A stretch of 64,000 nucleotides of DNA from Planctomycetota bacterium (GTDB taxonomy: Bacteria > Planctomycetota > UBA1135 > GCA-002686595). Of the stretch, positions 1-9,389 are shown piece by piece (position 1 is the first letter of the stretch; each line of letters starts with the position of its first letter). The notes beneath the pieces were generated by a model. It ran no database searches, had not been told where the DNA came from, and was given only the letters and a program-made list of their open reading frames with translations. Location: positions 1 to 64,000 of the forward strand of contig PKCK01000047.1 of assembly GCA_002862085.1 (NCBI GenBank), read 5' to 3'. The translations under genes were made by a program, and so were the position numbers.

Positions 1-167
1 ACGGCACGAATTCGCGCGCGCGGCGGCTGCGCCGCGCTCATGCGTCCACGGAGCCCGTGGAGGATCGGCGGGATCGTTCGCGGTGAGAGGCGAGGGACCG
101 ACGGCGGCCCTGGCGGCGGAGGCACTTCCCCGTCGCAGCACCGGTCTCTCGCGCGATTCCAGCTCGC

Positions 168-2633
168 TCAGCGGCCCTCGAGGGCCCGCTGTGCAGCGCC
201 TGGATCCAGCGAGCGGAGTCCGCGCGCGAGGGCCATCAGCCTCCCGTTGAGGGGGTCGTCCGCGAGCAGCTCTGCTGCGAGGCGGCGCCCTCTGGGGTCT
301 CCGGCCACGACGAGAGCTTCGGCGAGGTCGGCCGCGAGATCGCGGTCCGACGGGTCGGCGAGGTGAAGCGGCTCGAGCAGCGCCGCTGCCTCGGCGCCGC
401 GGCCGAGCTCCACCCAGGCCGCCGCCAGCGCGCGACGATCCTCGGGCGAGGGGGCGCGCCGCGCGCCGAGGGCCTCCAGTCGACGAGCGGCGTCCGCCGG
501 GCGCAGCTCCTCCATCTCCGCCCACGCGAGGGCGCGCTCGAGCGCGGGCCAGGGCTCGGTCGATCGCGTCGCGATCGGCCCGAGGAACTCGAAGGTCCAG
601 GGGACCTCGTTCTGGGCGCGGAGGAGCTCCGCCGCATCCTCCACGAGCGCGACCGTCACGGCCCCGAGGCTGGCCGGCGCCTGCGGCTCCCTCGCGAGCA
701 CGTGATCCCGCAGGGACGCGAGCGTCTCCTCGGAGATCTCGACGCGCTCCTCCTCGGTCTCGAAGGGAGAGCTCGCGCGCTGCGCGTCCGCGTGGCGGCG
801 GAGGAACTCGAGCGGCACGCGCTCGGCCTGCGATCGCGCGATCCGCGCGGTCGCGACGCGGCCCGCGGCGCGGCGCCGCTCGTCGGGCCGCACCGCGAGC
901 CAGCCGAGGGCGCGCGGTGCGCTCGCGCGGATGATCCCCGGGCCCGAGATCCCGACGGCGGCTCCGCGGAGGCCGTCGACCGCGAGCAGCGGCGACGGGA
1001 TCGCGCCGAGCATCAGCGGCCGGTCGAGGGAGGCCCAGCGCGCCTCCCGGCGTCCGGTCCAGGGCACGGGCGCCCAGCGGACCGCGATCTCCGCGCCGAC
1101 GGGCGGCGCGATCACGAGGTCGTAATCCTCGAGGCCGGAGAGCTCCACGTGGCTGCCGCCGAGGCGAGCGTCCGGCTCGAGCGATGCCAGCAGCCAGTCC
1201 TCGACCCGGGCCGCTGCCGCAGGGAACGCCGTCACGCGATCGACCGCCCGCACGCCGCCGTCGCGCAGCGCGGCGGCGCGCTCCGGCGTGAGAAGCCCGA
1301 GGAGCGCGATGCGCGCCTCCCCGATGTCGCGTCGCGGGCGCGCGTCGTCGGTCGCGGATCGAGCGTGGAGAGCCAGCGTTTCGGTCAGGCAGCGGGCGTC
1401 GAGACGCGCGGCCTCGCCAGCGGGGGTCAGCGCACGCTGATCGAGCCACGCGCTGCGCTCGCCGCCGCGACGCTCCTCGAGCGTGAACTGGCCTGCGCGG
1501 GTCTCGAACACCGCGGCCGCCGGCGTGGGGAACCGATCCCAGGGACGCTCGACCCGGACGGCGCTGACGGGGAGGAGGGTCGCGAGGAGGGCAGCGGACG
1601 CCGCCGCAGCGAGGCGCGGCGCCGAGCGGCCCGCGGCGAGCACGGCGCCGCCAGCGGCGAGCCATGCGCCCGAGCGCACGACCGAGGCGCTCCCCAGGGC
1701 CCGGGCCGTCTCCTGCAGGCCCTCGTCGCCGACGGGCAGGAGCCAGCGGGAGGCCCAGACTCCGAGGGCGGCGCCGGCAGTCGCAGCCGCGAAACTCGAC
1801 AGGCTCCGCAAACCGGTCGCGGCGGCTCCGAGGGCGAGGGCGGGGGCGACGAGGACCGTCGTCGCGACGGCGACGTCCACACGAGCGGTGCCGGCGAGCG
1901 AACGGTCGGCGCCGAAGCGCTCGCAGAGCGCCGCGAATCCCGTCGGGGACGTGACGCCGCCGGCCACCGCGAGGGCGAACAGGCCGAGGATGCTCGCGCC
2001 GAGGATCAGCCAGATCGCAGCGCGGACGGAGGGGCGCCGGAACAGCGCGCCGAGGGTGACGCTCCCGGCGAACAGCAGAGCGGCCGCAGCCGTGACGAAC
2101 ACCGCGGTGTCCTCCGGCGTCCCGAGCCCGACCCTGCCGGCGATCCGCCCCAGGGCAGCGGTCTGGGCGGCCGCGCCCGCGGAGGCGATGAAGAGGCCGA
2201 TGCCGAGCGCTGGAGCGGCCGATTCGCCGCCGTCCGCGCGAGGTGCGAGGCGAGCGAGGAGGGCGCCGCCGAGGCAGACCCACGCCGTGAGCAGCGCGCG
2301 GCCCGGACCCGACGGGGAGGAGAGATCGGGGCCGCTCGACGCGGGCCACGGGATCGGGGTCGGCGCGAGCAGCGGGTCGGCGACGGGGAGCGCCAGCCTG
2401 GCGGCGCAGGCGACGAACGAGCCGGCGAGGGCCCAGCGGGGTGCGATCCGCCGGCGTGAACAGGCGACGAGGACCGCGAGCCCGCCGGCGAGGGCGGCCA
2501 GCGGGGAGAGATCCGCCATGCGCACGAGCTCCGCTGCCCAGACGCCGAGCGCCGCGGAGACGAGAGCCCCCAGGGGACCTGCGGCGCCACCGCGCGGATC
2601 GTCGAGACTGCGCCCGTTCACGTCGGAAGACAC
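168..2633 (-). CDS. Multi-pass membrane protein with decayed spermidine-synthase-like domain and C-terminal TPRs
   Basis: An 821-residue protein. About the first 350 residues are Ala/Leu/Gly-rich with many predicted membrane helices. A soluble part follows in which IALLGLL and later YDLVIAPP sit where spermidine synthases have the SAM-binding glycine loop and the YDVI strand, but the glycine-rich loop and catalytic acids are not recognisable. The last 110 residues look like degenerate TPR repeats (Ala/Leu/Glu pattern, 'AAWVELGRGAEAAALLEP'). Membrane-anchored spermidine-synthase-like proteins with TPR tails are a known architecture, so I read this as a non-catalytic member; that is inference. 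The start is GTG at 2633 without a clear ribosome site, divergent from serA 38 bases away. The first 167 bases of the window hold no gene I can support. Confidence 0.7.
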   Translation of the reverse strand: MSSDVNGRSLDDPRGGAAGPLGALVSAALGVWAAELVRMADLSPLAALAGGLAVLVACSRRRIAPRWALAGSFVACAARLALPVADPLLAPTPIPWPASSGPDLSSPSGPGRALLTAWVCLGGALLARLAPRADGGESAAPALGIGLFIASAGAAAQTAALGRIAGRVGLGTPEDTAVFVTAAAALLFAGSVTLGALFRRPSVRAAIWLILGASILGLFALAVAGGVTSPTGFAALCERFGADRSLAGTARVDVAVATTVLVAPALALGAAATGLRSLSSFAAATAGAALGVWASRWLLPVGDEGLQETARALGSASVVRSGAWLAAGGAVLAAGRSAPRLAAAASAALLATLLPVSAVRVERPWDRFPTPAAAVFETRAGQFTLEERRGGERSAWLDQRALTPAGEAARLDARCLTETLALHARSATDDARPRRDIGEARIALLGLLTPERAAALRDGGVRAVDRVTAFPAAAARVEDWLLASLEPDARLGGSHVELSGLEDYDLVIAPPVGAEIAVRWAPVPWTGRREARWASLDRPLMLGAIPSPLLAVDGLRGAAVGISGPGIIRASAPRALGWLAVRPDERRRAAGRVATARIARSQAERVPLEFLRRHADAQRASSPFETEEERVEISEETLASLRDHVLAREPQAPASLGAVTVALVEDAAELLRAQNEVPWTFEFLGPIATRSTEPWPALERALAWAEMEELRPADAARRLEALGARRAPSPEDRRALAAAWVELGRGAEAAALLEPLHLADPSDRDLAADLAEALVVAGDPRGRRLAAELLADDPLNGRLMALARGLRSLDPGAAQRALEGR

Positions 2634-2671
2634 TAACCGCGCGGCGGCGGATAACGCATCCTGCGCTCGTC

Positions 2672-3907
2672 ATGACGGAGCCGTCCTTCCCGCGCTCGGA
2701 GATCCGCGTCGTCCTCTTCGAGGGGATCAGCGACACCGCTGCAGAGGCCTTCCGCGGCGCGGGCTACGGGAACGTGGAGACCCACCCGAGGGCCCTGACC
2801 GGCGACGCGCTGCTGGCCGCGGTCCGTCCGGCCCACGTGATCGGCATCCGCTCGAGGACGCAGCTCACGGCCGAGGTCCTGGCGGCGGCCAAGAAGCTCG
2901 TCGCCGTCGGCTGCTTCTGCATCGGGACCGACCAGGTCGATCTCGGCTTCGCGCGGCGCCGCGGCGTGCCGGTGTTCAACGCGCCCTACTCGAACACGCG
3001 CAGCGTCGCGGAGCTCGTGATCGCGGAGGCGATCCTGCTCCTGCGGCGCATCCCCGAGCGCAACATGGGCTGTCACCGAGGGGACTGGCAGAAGTCCGCC
3101 GCCGGGAGCCGCGAGGCGCGCGGCAAGACCATCGGGATCGTCGGCTACGGGCACATCGGCAGCCAGGTGGGCGTGCTCGCCGAGATGCTCGGCATGCGCG
3201 TGCTCTACCACGACGTCTCCGCCAAGCTGCCCCTCGGCAACGTCGAGGCCGCTCGGGACCTCGACGACCTCCTCGAACGGAGCGACGCCGTGACCCTCCA
3301 CGTCCCGGACGCTCCCGACACGATCGGCCTGATCGGCGAGAGCCAGCTGCGCCGCATGCGACCCGGCGCGGTCCTGATCAACGCGTCCCGCGGCAAGGTC
3401 GTGGATCTCGATGCCCTCAGGAGCGCGCTGCTCGGCGGGCACCTCGCCGGGGCGGCGGTGGACGTCTTCCCCGAGGAGCCCGCCTCGCGCGAGGTGCCGT
3501 TCGCCTCCCCGCTCCTCGGCGTCGACAGCGTGCTGCTCACGCCGCACATCGGCGGGAGCACCGAGGAGGCCCAGGCCGGCATCGGGCGCGAGGTGGCGGC
3601 GAAGCTGCTGCGCTACAGCGACGACGGCTCGACCCTCTCCGCCGTCGGTTTCCCGGAGGTGACCCTCCCCGCGCAGCGCGCGGGCGCGCGCCTGCTCCAC
3701 GTGCACGAGAACCAGCCCGGCATGCTCGGGGCGATCAACGACGTGATCGGCCGGGGGGACGCGAACATCGACGCGCAGTTCCTTCGCACCGTCGAGGACG
3801 TCGGCTACGTCGTGACCGACGTCGAGGCCTCGCGCGAGGCCGCGCTGGCGCTCCAGTCGGAACTGCGCGCGATCCCGGGGACCCTTCGCAGCCGCGTTCT
3901 CTTCTGA
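2672..3907 (+). CDS. serA: D-3-phosphoglycerate dehydrogenase
   Basis: Catalyses NAD-dependent oxidation of 3-phosphoglycerate, the first step of serine biosynthesis. At 411 residues it matches the short E. coli-type enzyme. Visible features: Rossmann motif GIVGYGHIGSQVG (about residues 154-166), the 'INASRGKVVD' substrate/arginine region, the catalytic-His segment LTPHIGGSTEEAQ, and a C-terminal ACT domain beginning HVHENQPGMLGAIND. The ACT domain is the serine-binding regulatory domain in E. coli, so feedback inhibition by serine is likely. The ATG at 2672 is chosen because the protein then starts exactly like family members; the longer in-frame extension is low-complexity Arg-rich sequence. 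Its TGA overlaps the mutY ATG (TGATG), so the two are probably co-transcribed. Confidence 0.95.
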   Translation: MTEPSFPRSEIRVVLFEGISDTAAEAFRGAGYGNVETHPRALTGDALLAAVRPAHVIGIRSRTQLTAEVLAAAKKLVAVGCFCIGTDQVDLGFARRRGVPVFNAPYSNTRSVAELVIAEAILLLRRIPERNMGCHRGDWQKSAAGSREARGKTIGIVGYGHIGSQVGVLAEMLGMRVLYHDVSAKLPLGNVEAARDLDDLLERSDAVTLHVPDAPDTIGLIGESQLRRMRPGAVLINASRGKVVDLDALRSALLGGHLAGAAVDVFPEEPASREVPFASPLLGVDSVLLTPHIGGSTEEAQAGIGREVAAKLLRYSDDGSTLSAVGFPEVTLPAQRAGARLLHVHENQPGMLGAINDVIGRGDANIDAQFLRTVEDVGYVVTDVEASREAALALQSELRAIPGTLRSRVLF

Positions 3908-5022
3908 TGGCGCAGACGGCCGCCTCCGACCTGACCTTCGAAGCGCCCGACGAAGAGGTGGCGCGGGAGATCCGCAGCGCCCTCGCCGAGTGGTTCCACC
4001 ACGAGCAGCGAGACCTGCCCTGGCGCAGGACGCGCGACCCCTACGCCGTTTGGATCAGCGAGGCGATGCTCCAGCAGACGCGGGTCGAGGTGGTGCTCGA
4101 CTACTGGCCGCGCTTCCTTCGGGCCTTCCCCGACGTGCACGCCCTCGCCCGGGCGACCGACGAGGCCGTGCTCGAGGCCTGGTCGGGGCTCGGGTACTAC
4201 CGGCGAGCCCGCGCGCTCCAGGCCGCGGCCCGTGTCATCGACGAGGAGCACGGCGGGGTGTTTCCGACGGACCACGACGAGGTGCTCGCCCTGCCCGGGG
4301 TCGGGCCCTACACCGCGGGCGCAGTGCTCTCGATCGCCCTCGACCTTCCCGAACCCATCGTGGACGGCAACGTCGAGCGGGTCTTCGCGCGCCTCTTCCA
4401 CCTCGACGGCGTGCGCGGCAGCGGTCCGCTGATGCGGGCGGCGTGGTCCGCGGCGCGCTACTTCGTGGCGCGCGAGGACGACCGCGTGCCGCCCAGGGTC
4501 TGGAACCAGGCCCTGATGGAGCTCGGGGCGCTGGTCTGCACGCCGCGCGGGCCGCGCTGCGGCGCGTGTCCGGTGGGGGAGTGGTGCGCGGGTCGCGCCG
4601 CCGGAGTGGCGGACGACCTGCCCCGGCCGAAGCCGAAGCGGCCCCCGGTGGAGGTCCGCCTCGAGACCTACCTCGCCGAGCGCGACGGCCGCTGGCTCGT
4701 GGTGCAGCGGCCCGAGGAGGGGTTGATGGCGGGGATGTGGGAGTTCCCGACCGTCGAGGTCGACGGCCCCGGGCTCTTCCCGGGCGAGCTGCCCGGAGGG
4801 CTCGGTGCCCGGCTGGAGCCCGCCGAGGAGCTCACGACGATGCGCCACGGCATCACCAAGCACCGCATCACGGTGAGCGTCAGGCGCGCCACCTGCGCGG
4901 ATCCGGGCTCGAAGAGCGCGCGCTGGCTGGAGGCGCCCGAGGTGCGCGAGCTCGCGCTGACCGGGATGGCCCGCAAGCTCGCCGAGCGCCTCGACGCCTG
5001 GGAGTCGGGCCTCGGCGCCTGA
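3907..5022 (+). CDS. mutY: A/G-specific adenine DNA glycosylase
   Basis: Removes adenine mispaired with 8-oxoguanine (base-excision repair). The protein has 371 residues. The helix-hairpin-helix core carries the catalytic Glu52 (SEAMLQQTRVE) and Asp153 (IVDGNVERV), followed by the 4Fe-4S loop Cys211-x6-Cys218-x2-Cys221-x5-Cys227. The C-terminal part (from about residue 250) is a NUDIX-like domain that in MutY recognises 8-oxoG; its 'MAGMWEFPTVE' and late 'TMRHGITKHRI' segments are typical. The ATG overlaps the serA stop codon, giving translational coupling. Nothing looks truncated. Confidence 0.95.
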   Translation: MAQTAASDLTFEAPDEEVAREIRSALAEWFHHEQRDLPWRRTRDPYAVWISEAMLQQTRVEVVLDYWPRFLRAFPDVHALARATDEAVLEAWSGLGYYRRARALQAAARVIDEEHGGVFPTDHDEVLALPGVGPYTAGAVLSIALDLPEPIVDGNVERVFARLFHLDGVRGSGPLMRAAWSAARYFVAREDDRVPPRVWNQALMELGALVCTPRGPRCGACPVGEWCAGRAAGVADDLPRPKPKRPPVEVRLETYLAERDGRWLVVQRPEEGLMAGMWEFPTVEVDGPGLFPGELPGGLGARLEPAEELTTMRHGITKHRITVSVRRATCADPGSKSARWLEAPEVRELALTGMARKLAERLDAWESGLGA

Positions 5023-5125
5023 GGCCGGCGCCGCGCGCGCCCGCTCCCGCGGCCCCTCGCAGCGCATCGCGCCGACGTGCGCCGAGGAACCGGCGCGCCT
5101 CGTGACCTCGGCGTTGCACGTGGGA

Positions 5126-5131
5126 TAGCCT
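5126..5131 (+). promoter_or_regulatory. Putative -10 element upstream of the glycosyltransferase gene
   Basis: TAGCCT within GGGATAGCCTGG ends 10 bases before the ATG at 5142, so transcription would begin almost at the start codon. GTGACC lies about 18 bases upstream as a weak -35. It resembles the CGGTAGACT-like boxes seen at 19455 and 37585. Pattern-based only. Confidence 0.35.
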
Positions 5132-5141
5132 GGGACTCCCC

Positions 5142-6113
5142 ATGGCCGAGGATCCCGAACACGCGCAGGGTGCCGCCGAGAGCGGCGTGACCATCGTCGT
5201 CCCCGCCTTCGACGAGGAGGACGGGATCGAGGGCGTCGTCCGTCGCCTGGTGGCCCTGGACCTCGGCCGGCCGACCGAGCTGCTGGTGGTCAACGACGGC
5301 TCCTCCGACCGGACCGGCGAGGTGCTCGAGCGCCTGAAGGGAGAGCACCCGACCTTGACGGTCATGGCGCACCCGCTCAACCGCGGCTACGGGGCCGCGC
5401 TGAAGACCGGCATCCGGGCGGCGCGGAACCCCGTGATCGTCATCACCGACGCCGACGGCACCTACCCGGAGGATCGGATCGTCGACCTCGTGGAGCGGGT
5501 CGACCAGGGCGCGGCCATGGCGGTCGGCGCGCGGACGGGTGCGGACGTGCATATCCCCTGGCAGCGCAAGCCGGCCAAGGCCTTCCTGCGCTGGATCGCG
5601 TCCTTCCTCGCGGGGACCCCGATCCCCGACCTGAACTCCGGACTGCGGGCGATCCGCCGCGACCTCGTCCTGCGCTACGAGTCGATCCTCCCCGAGGGCT
5701 TCAGCTTCACGACCACGATCACCCTGTCGTCGCTCACGAATCACCACCGCGTCGACTACGTGACCATCGACTACGCCCAGCGCTCCGGCTCCTCCAAGAT
5801 CCGGCCGATCAGGGACACCCTCGGGTTCCTCGCGCTGATCATCCGGACGGTCGTCTACTTCAACCCGCTCAAGGTCTTCCTGCCCCTGACCGCGGTGCTC
5901 TCGGTGGCGCTCATGGGGTCGCTCGTCTACGACTTCTTCTTCGACGCGCGTGGGCCGAACGGTGAGCTGGCCCCGAACCTCGGGGACAAGACGGTCCTGC
6001 TCTTCGTCGCGACGGTGCAGACCCTGACCCTCGGGCTCGTGGCCGATCTGATCGACAAGAAGTCCCGCCTGCGCTCCGCCCACGAACCCCCTCCCGAAAG
6101 CCTCGACCGATGA
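5142..6113 (+). CDS. Family 2 glycosyltransferase, polyprenol-phosphate sugar transferase type
   Basis: The 323-residue protein starts with a GT-A fold: VTIVVPAFDEEDGIEGVV (about 16-33), LLVVNDGSSDRTGEVL and the metal-binding DADG in ITDADGTYPEDR (about 104-115). This is the signature of DPM1/GtrB-like enzymes that move a sugar from a nucleotide onto a polyprenyl phosphate. Two C-terminal hydrophobic segments (about residues 250-270 and 285-305) would anchor it in the inner membrane. The sugar and acceptor cannot be read from sequence. Its last bases overlap the start of the HEAT/vWA gene (ATGA), and a YbhN-like membrane protein follows two genes on, a partner often found near such enzymes. 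Confidence 0.88.
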   Translation: MAEDPEHAQGAAESGVTIVVPAFDEEDGIEGVVRRLVALDLGRPTELLVVNDGSSDRTGEVLERLKGEHPTLTVMAHPLNRGYGAALKTGIRAARNPVIVITDADGTYPEDRIVDLVERVDQGAAMAVGARTGADVHIPWQRKPAKAFLRWIASFLAGTPIPDLNSGLRAIRRDLVLRYESILPEGFSFTTTITLSSLTNHHRVDYVTIDYAQRSGSSKIRPIRDTLGFLALIIRTVVYFNPLKVFLPLTAVLSVALMGSLVYDFFFDARGPNGELAPNLGDKTVLLFVATVQTLTLGLVADLIDKKSRLRSAHEPPPESLDR

Positions 6114-8368
6114 AGAGCCTCCTCCGCGCCCCCGCCCTCTGGTTCTGCGCACTGGTCCCCGCCGCCGGCGTGGTCACGGCCACGGTGCCCGTCCACGCCG
6201 CGTCCAGCGCGGACGACGAGACGCTCCGCGACCTCGAGGCCAGGATCGAGGGGCAGCGCGACGACGTGGACCCCGAGGTTGTCGCCCGGATCGCCGAGAT
6301 GGGCACCCGCGAGGCGATGGAGGTCCTGCTCCGCGCTTACGACCAGTTCGGGAGCATCTACATGCGCCGCGCGGTGCTCGTACGGCTCGCCCAGTTCGAC
6401 GAGGTCGACGATGCCTACGAGCCCGCCCTGGAGCACCTCGCGAACATCGCCACCCAGGGACGCAGCCGGGATCTCCGGGTGGCGGCCATCGAGACGCTCG
6501 GGCGTTGCCGCGAGCACGGCAAGACCTTCCTCGGCCTGATCGTCGAGGCGCCCGCCGCCGACGAGATCCGCGAGCGCGCCCTCGAGCTGCACGTTCGCCT
6601 CGGCGGGGAGGAGGACCTGGCCTGGTACCGCAAGATCTACGACCGGACCAGCCGGCAGGCGATCGACGAGGCGAACGGCGGCCAGGCGAAGGACGAGAAG
6701 AAGAGGCGCAGGAAGCGCAAGAAGAAGGACGAGGAGCCCCCCCCCGAGCAGAAGAAGGAGATCGTCTGGCCCACGATCCAGCTCAAGGCCATCGCCCTCG
6801 GCGCGATCATGCCGACGATGGAGGAGGGTGATCTCGCCCGAGCCGTCGACCGCTACCTGGGGAACAGCCAAACCGCGCCGATCGCGCGCACGGCGTTCCA
6901 GGAGCTCGCGCGGCGCGGCAGCAAGCGCGCTCTCGATTTCGCGGACGCGCTCATCTCTCGCCCCGACTTCCGCGGGACGGACCGCGCCCTGGCTGCGCAG
7001 GTCATCGTCAAGGAGCGCGGCGGCGCGGCGGCCAAGGAGCTCATCGACATCGCCAAGAAGCCCACGACCCAGGCGGTCCTGCGCAACGAGATCGCGGCGC
7101 TGCTCTCGGGACTCGAGGACGAGAAGGTCGACAAGCTGCTGCTCAAGCTCGTCGGCAAGGGCAAGGGCGCCCAGAAGGCCTTCGCGATCCGCGCCACCAG
7201 CCACATCCGCGACGACAAGCTCACGAAGAAGATCCGCAAAGGCATCCGGGACAAGGATCCGCTGGTCGCGATCGCCACCATCGACGCTCTCGCCGCGCGA
7301 AAGGATCGGGACTCCATCGAGGACCTCGAGAAGCTTCTCAAGAAGACGAAGGACGAGGACGTGCGCAAGGCGGTGCTGAGGGGCCTCTCCTTCATCTACG
7401 ACGGGGAGAACGCCTGGGTCGAACGCTTGAAGGAGTACGGCGTCCACGAGGACCTCGACCTGCGGAACGCTGCTCTGAACGAGATCCGGCGCCTCGGCCG
7501 CCGGAACACGGTCGACCTCTTCCGCGAGCGGCTCTCGCACCCCGACTGGTCGACGCGTCTGATCGCGTTGCACGCGCTCGAGGATCAGCGCGACGTCGCA
7601 CTCCTCGGGCCGATCGTCGAGCAGATGCAGTCGGAGAGCGGCCGCATGTCGATCGAGTTCGGTGACACGCTCTTCCGGCTGACGGGCGAGCCCTTCGGCG
7701 ACAGCGCCGCCGTGTGGAAGCGCTGGTACGACAGCGAGGGGAAGGATGCGAAGATCATCGACGAGTCCGAGGTCGAGAGCCTGCTCGCGATGGCCGAGGA
7801 GCGTCGCCTCAAGGCCGTCTCGGGCGCGGAGTTCTTCGGCATCCGGATCGAGTCGCATCGCGTCGCCTTCGTCATCGACGTCTCGGGCTCCATGCAGGAG
7901 CCGACGCGTGGCCGCTACGTGAACGAGCCGGGCAAGCCGCGCATCGAGGTGGCGAAGGCCGAGCTCTCGAAGGCGATCGAAGCCCTCGAGGAGAACGCGC
8001 TCTTCAACATCCTCCCCTTCTCGGCGGGCGTCGAGATGTGGATCCCCGACGGCGTCGAGGCGTCCAAGGAGTCGACGCGCGAGGAGGCCCTCGAGTACGT
8101 GGGCCGCCTCGGCCCCTTCGGCGGCACGAACCTCTTCGGTGGGCTCGAGGCGGCCTTCGAGGATCAGGACGTGGACACGATCTTCGTCCTCTCCGACGGC
8201 GAGCCCTCGGTCGGGGACATCATCGACCCCCAGCTCATCCGTGAGGCGGTCGAGGAGATGAACGCGACGCGCAACGTCGTCATCCACGCGGTCTCGGTCG
8301 GCCTCGATCTCGAGATCCTGCGCTGGCTCGCCGAGGACACCGGCGGGACCTACGTCGGGATCCCCTGA
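6110..8368 (+). CDS. Secreted HEAT-repeat protein with C-terminal von Willebrand factor A domain
   Basis: A 752-residue protein with an N-terminal signal peptide (hydrophobic core about residues 10-25, cleavage near AASS). Residues about 35-560 are helical HEAT-like repeats broken by a Lys/Arg-rich linker at about 195-217. The last 170 residues form a vWA domain whose MIDAS begins with DVSGSMQ at about residue 590, followed by GGTNLFGG and VLSDGEPSVGD, so the metal site appears complete. vWA domains bind protein ligands through a divalent metal; with the HEAT scaffold this suggests an exported adhesion or complex-assembly protein. The ligand is unknown. It overlaps the glycosyltransferase by four bases and lies 25 bases before the YbhN-like gene, so the three probably form one unit. 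Confidence 0.85.
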   Translation: MKSLLRAPALWFCALVPAAGVVTATVPVHAASSADDETLRDLEARIEGQRDDVDPEVVARIAEMGTREAMEVLLRAYDQFGSIYMRRAVLVRLAQFDEVDDAYEPALEHLANIATQGRSRDLRVAAIETLGRCREHGKTFLGLIVEAPAADEIRERALELHVRLGGEEDLAWYRKIYDRTSRQAIDEANGGQAKDEKKRRRKRKKKDEEPPPEQKKEIVWPTIQLKAIALGAIMPTMEEGDLARAVDRYLGNSQTAPIARTAFQELARRGSKRALDFADALISRPDFRGTDRALAAQVIVKERGGAAAKELIDIAKKPTTQAVLRNEIAALLSGLEDEKVDKLLLKLVGKGKGAQKAFAIRATSHIRDDKLTKKIRKGIRDKDPLVAIATIDALAARKDRDSIEDLEKLLKKTKDEDVRKAVLRGLSFIYDGENAWVERLKEYGVHEDLDLRNAALNEIRRLGRRNTVDLFRERLSHPDWSTRLIALHALEDQRDVALLGPIVEQMQSESGRMSIEFGDTLFRLTGEPFGDSAAVWKRWYDSEGKDAKIIDESEVESLLAMAEERRLKAVSGAEFFGIRIESHRVAFVIDVSGSMQEPTRGRYVNEPGKPRIEVAKAELSKAIEALEENALFNILPFSAGVEMWIPDGVEASKESTREEALEYVGRLGPFGGTNLFGGLEAAFEDQDVDTIFVLSDGEPSVGDIIDPQLIREAVEEMNATRNVVIHAVSVGLDLEILRWLAEDTGGTYVGIP

Positions 8369-8393
8369 GCTGCGCGCGGAGGAGGGACAGCCC

Positions 8394-9389
8394 ATGACCA
8401 GACCCTCCGCGAGGATCGGCATCTCCGTCGCGATCGCCCTCGCGGCGGTCGCGCTGCTCCTCTGGTGGGGCGGCGCGCGCTGGGAGGACATCTGGGACGC
8501 CCTGGTGCGCTGCGGGCCCTGGCCCTTCGTCGCCGTGCTCGGGATCCAGGCCACGATCCATCTCCTGCGCGGCGTCCGGCTCGCCGGCCTGCTGCGCGCG
8601 ATGGGCGACGAGCCTCCGCCGGTCAGCGGGCTGACCGCCTCCTCGGCCGCGTGGATCCTCGACAGCCAGGTGCTGCCGGGGCGCATCGGTGAGGCGACCC
8701 TCGTGTTGCATCTGCGACGTATCGGCGTCGACCCCGAGCACGGTGTCGTGGGACTGCTCCTCTCGCGGCTCCTGGACCTCTTCACCCTGAGCGCGACCAT
8801 GACCGGTGCGAGCGTCGCCATGGCCGCGCTGGAGACGCATCAGCGGATCGAGTTCCTCACTCCCCTCGCTGCTGCCATGGGCGCGCTGACGGGCGCGCTC
8901 GGACTCGCGATCCTGCGCGGCGGCTCGGCGGTCGGCCTCGCGCGCACGGCCCTCGCGCGGACAGGCGTTGGACGCTTCGGTCTCGGTGCTCGCGCGCTCG
9001 ACTTCGGGGTCCGGGTGGAGTCGGCCCTGCGCTCGGTCCCGCGCGTCGCGCTGGCCCGCGCGGCCGGGGTGAGCCTGGGCGTCACCGCTGCGATCGTGGT
9101 CGCCTACGGAGTCCTCGGCACCGGTGTCGGCCTTCCCGAGCTCGGTCCCCTCGGTCTCACCTTCGGCGCGTGCTTCGCGATCCTCGGAAGCCTCGTGCCG
9201 ATCAGCGGGTTCCTCGGCATCGGCGCCTTCGACATGGCCTGGGCCTTCGGCTTCGCCGCGCTCGGCGTTCCCCACGACGTCGCGGTCGCCACGGGCCTCG
9301 CCTTCCACACCCTCTATCTCGTCCAGGTGGCCATCCACGGCGCGTGGGGCCATCTGCTGCTCGCGCGCGCGGCGCGACGCCGACCGTAG
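8394..9389 (+). CDS. YbhN/LPG-synthase-transmembrane-domain family protein
   Basis: A 331-residue integral membrane protein with seven to eight hydrophobic helices, of the type found in the membrane half of lysylphosphatidylglycerol synthase and in YbhN/AglD proteins. Family-like signatures are 'QVLPGRIGEATLVLHLRR' (about residues 92-109) and the C-terminal 'LGSLVPISGFLGIGAFD'. Family members flip or present lipids, often next to glycosyltransferases acting on polyprenol carriers, and such an enzyme is encoded two genes upstream. The exact lipid substrate is not predictable. Confidence 0.82.
   Translation: MTRPSARIGISVAIALAAVALLLWWGGARWEDIWDALVRCGPWPFVAVLGIQATIHLLRGVRLAGLLRAMGDEPPPVSGLTASSAAWILDSQVLPGRIGEATLVLHLRRIGVDPEHGVVGLLLSRLLDLFTLSATMTGASVAMAALETHQRIEFLTPLAAAMGALTGALGLAILRGGSAVGLARTALARTGVGRFGLGARALDFGVRVESALRSVPRVALARAAGVSLGVTAAIVVAYGVLGTGVGLPELGPLGLTFGACFAILGSLVPISGFLGIGAFDMAWAFGFAALGVPHDVAVATGLAFHTLYLVQVAIHGAWGHLLLARAARRRP

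Noticed and set aside
363-2459. Long open frames opposite the first membrane gene
   Set aside because: They arise from high GC and are rich in Arg/Gly/Pro; the minus-strand protein has the real domain pattern.
5927-8821. 964-codon minus-strand open frame across the HEAT/vWA gene
   Set aside because: The plus-strand frame has a signal peptide, repeats and an intact MIDAS; the opposite frame is a compositional shadow.
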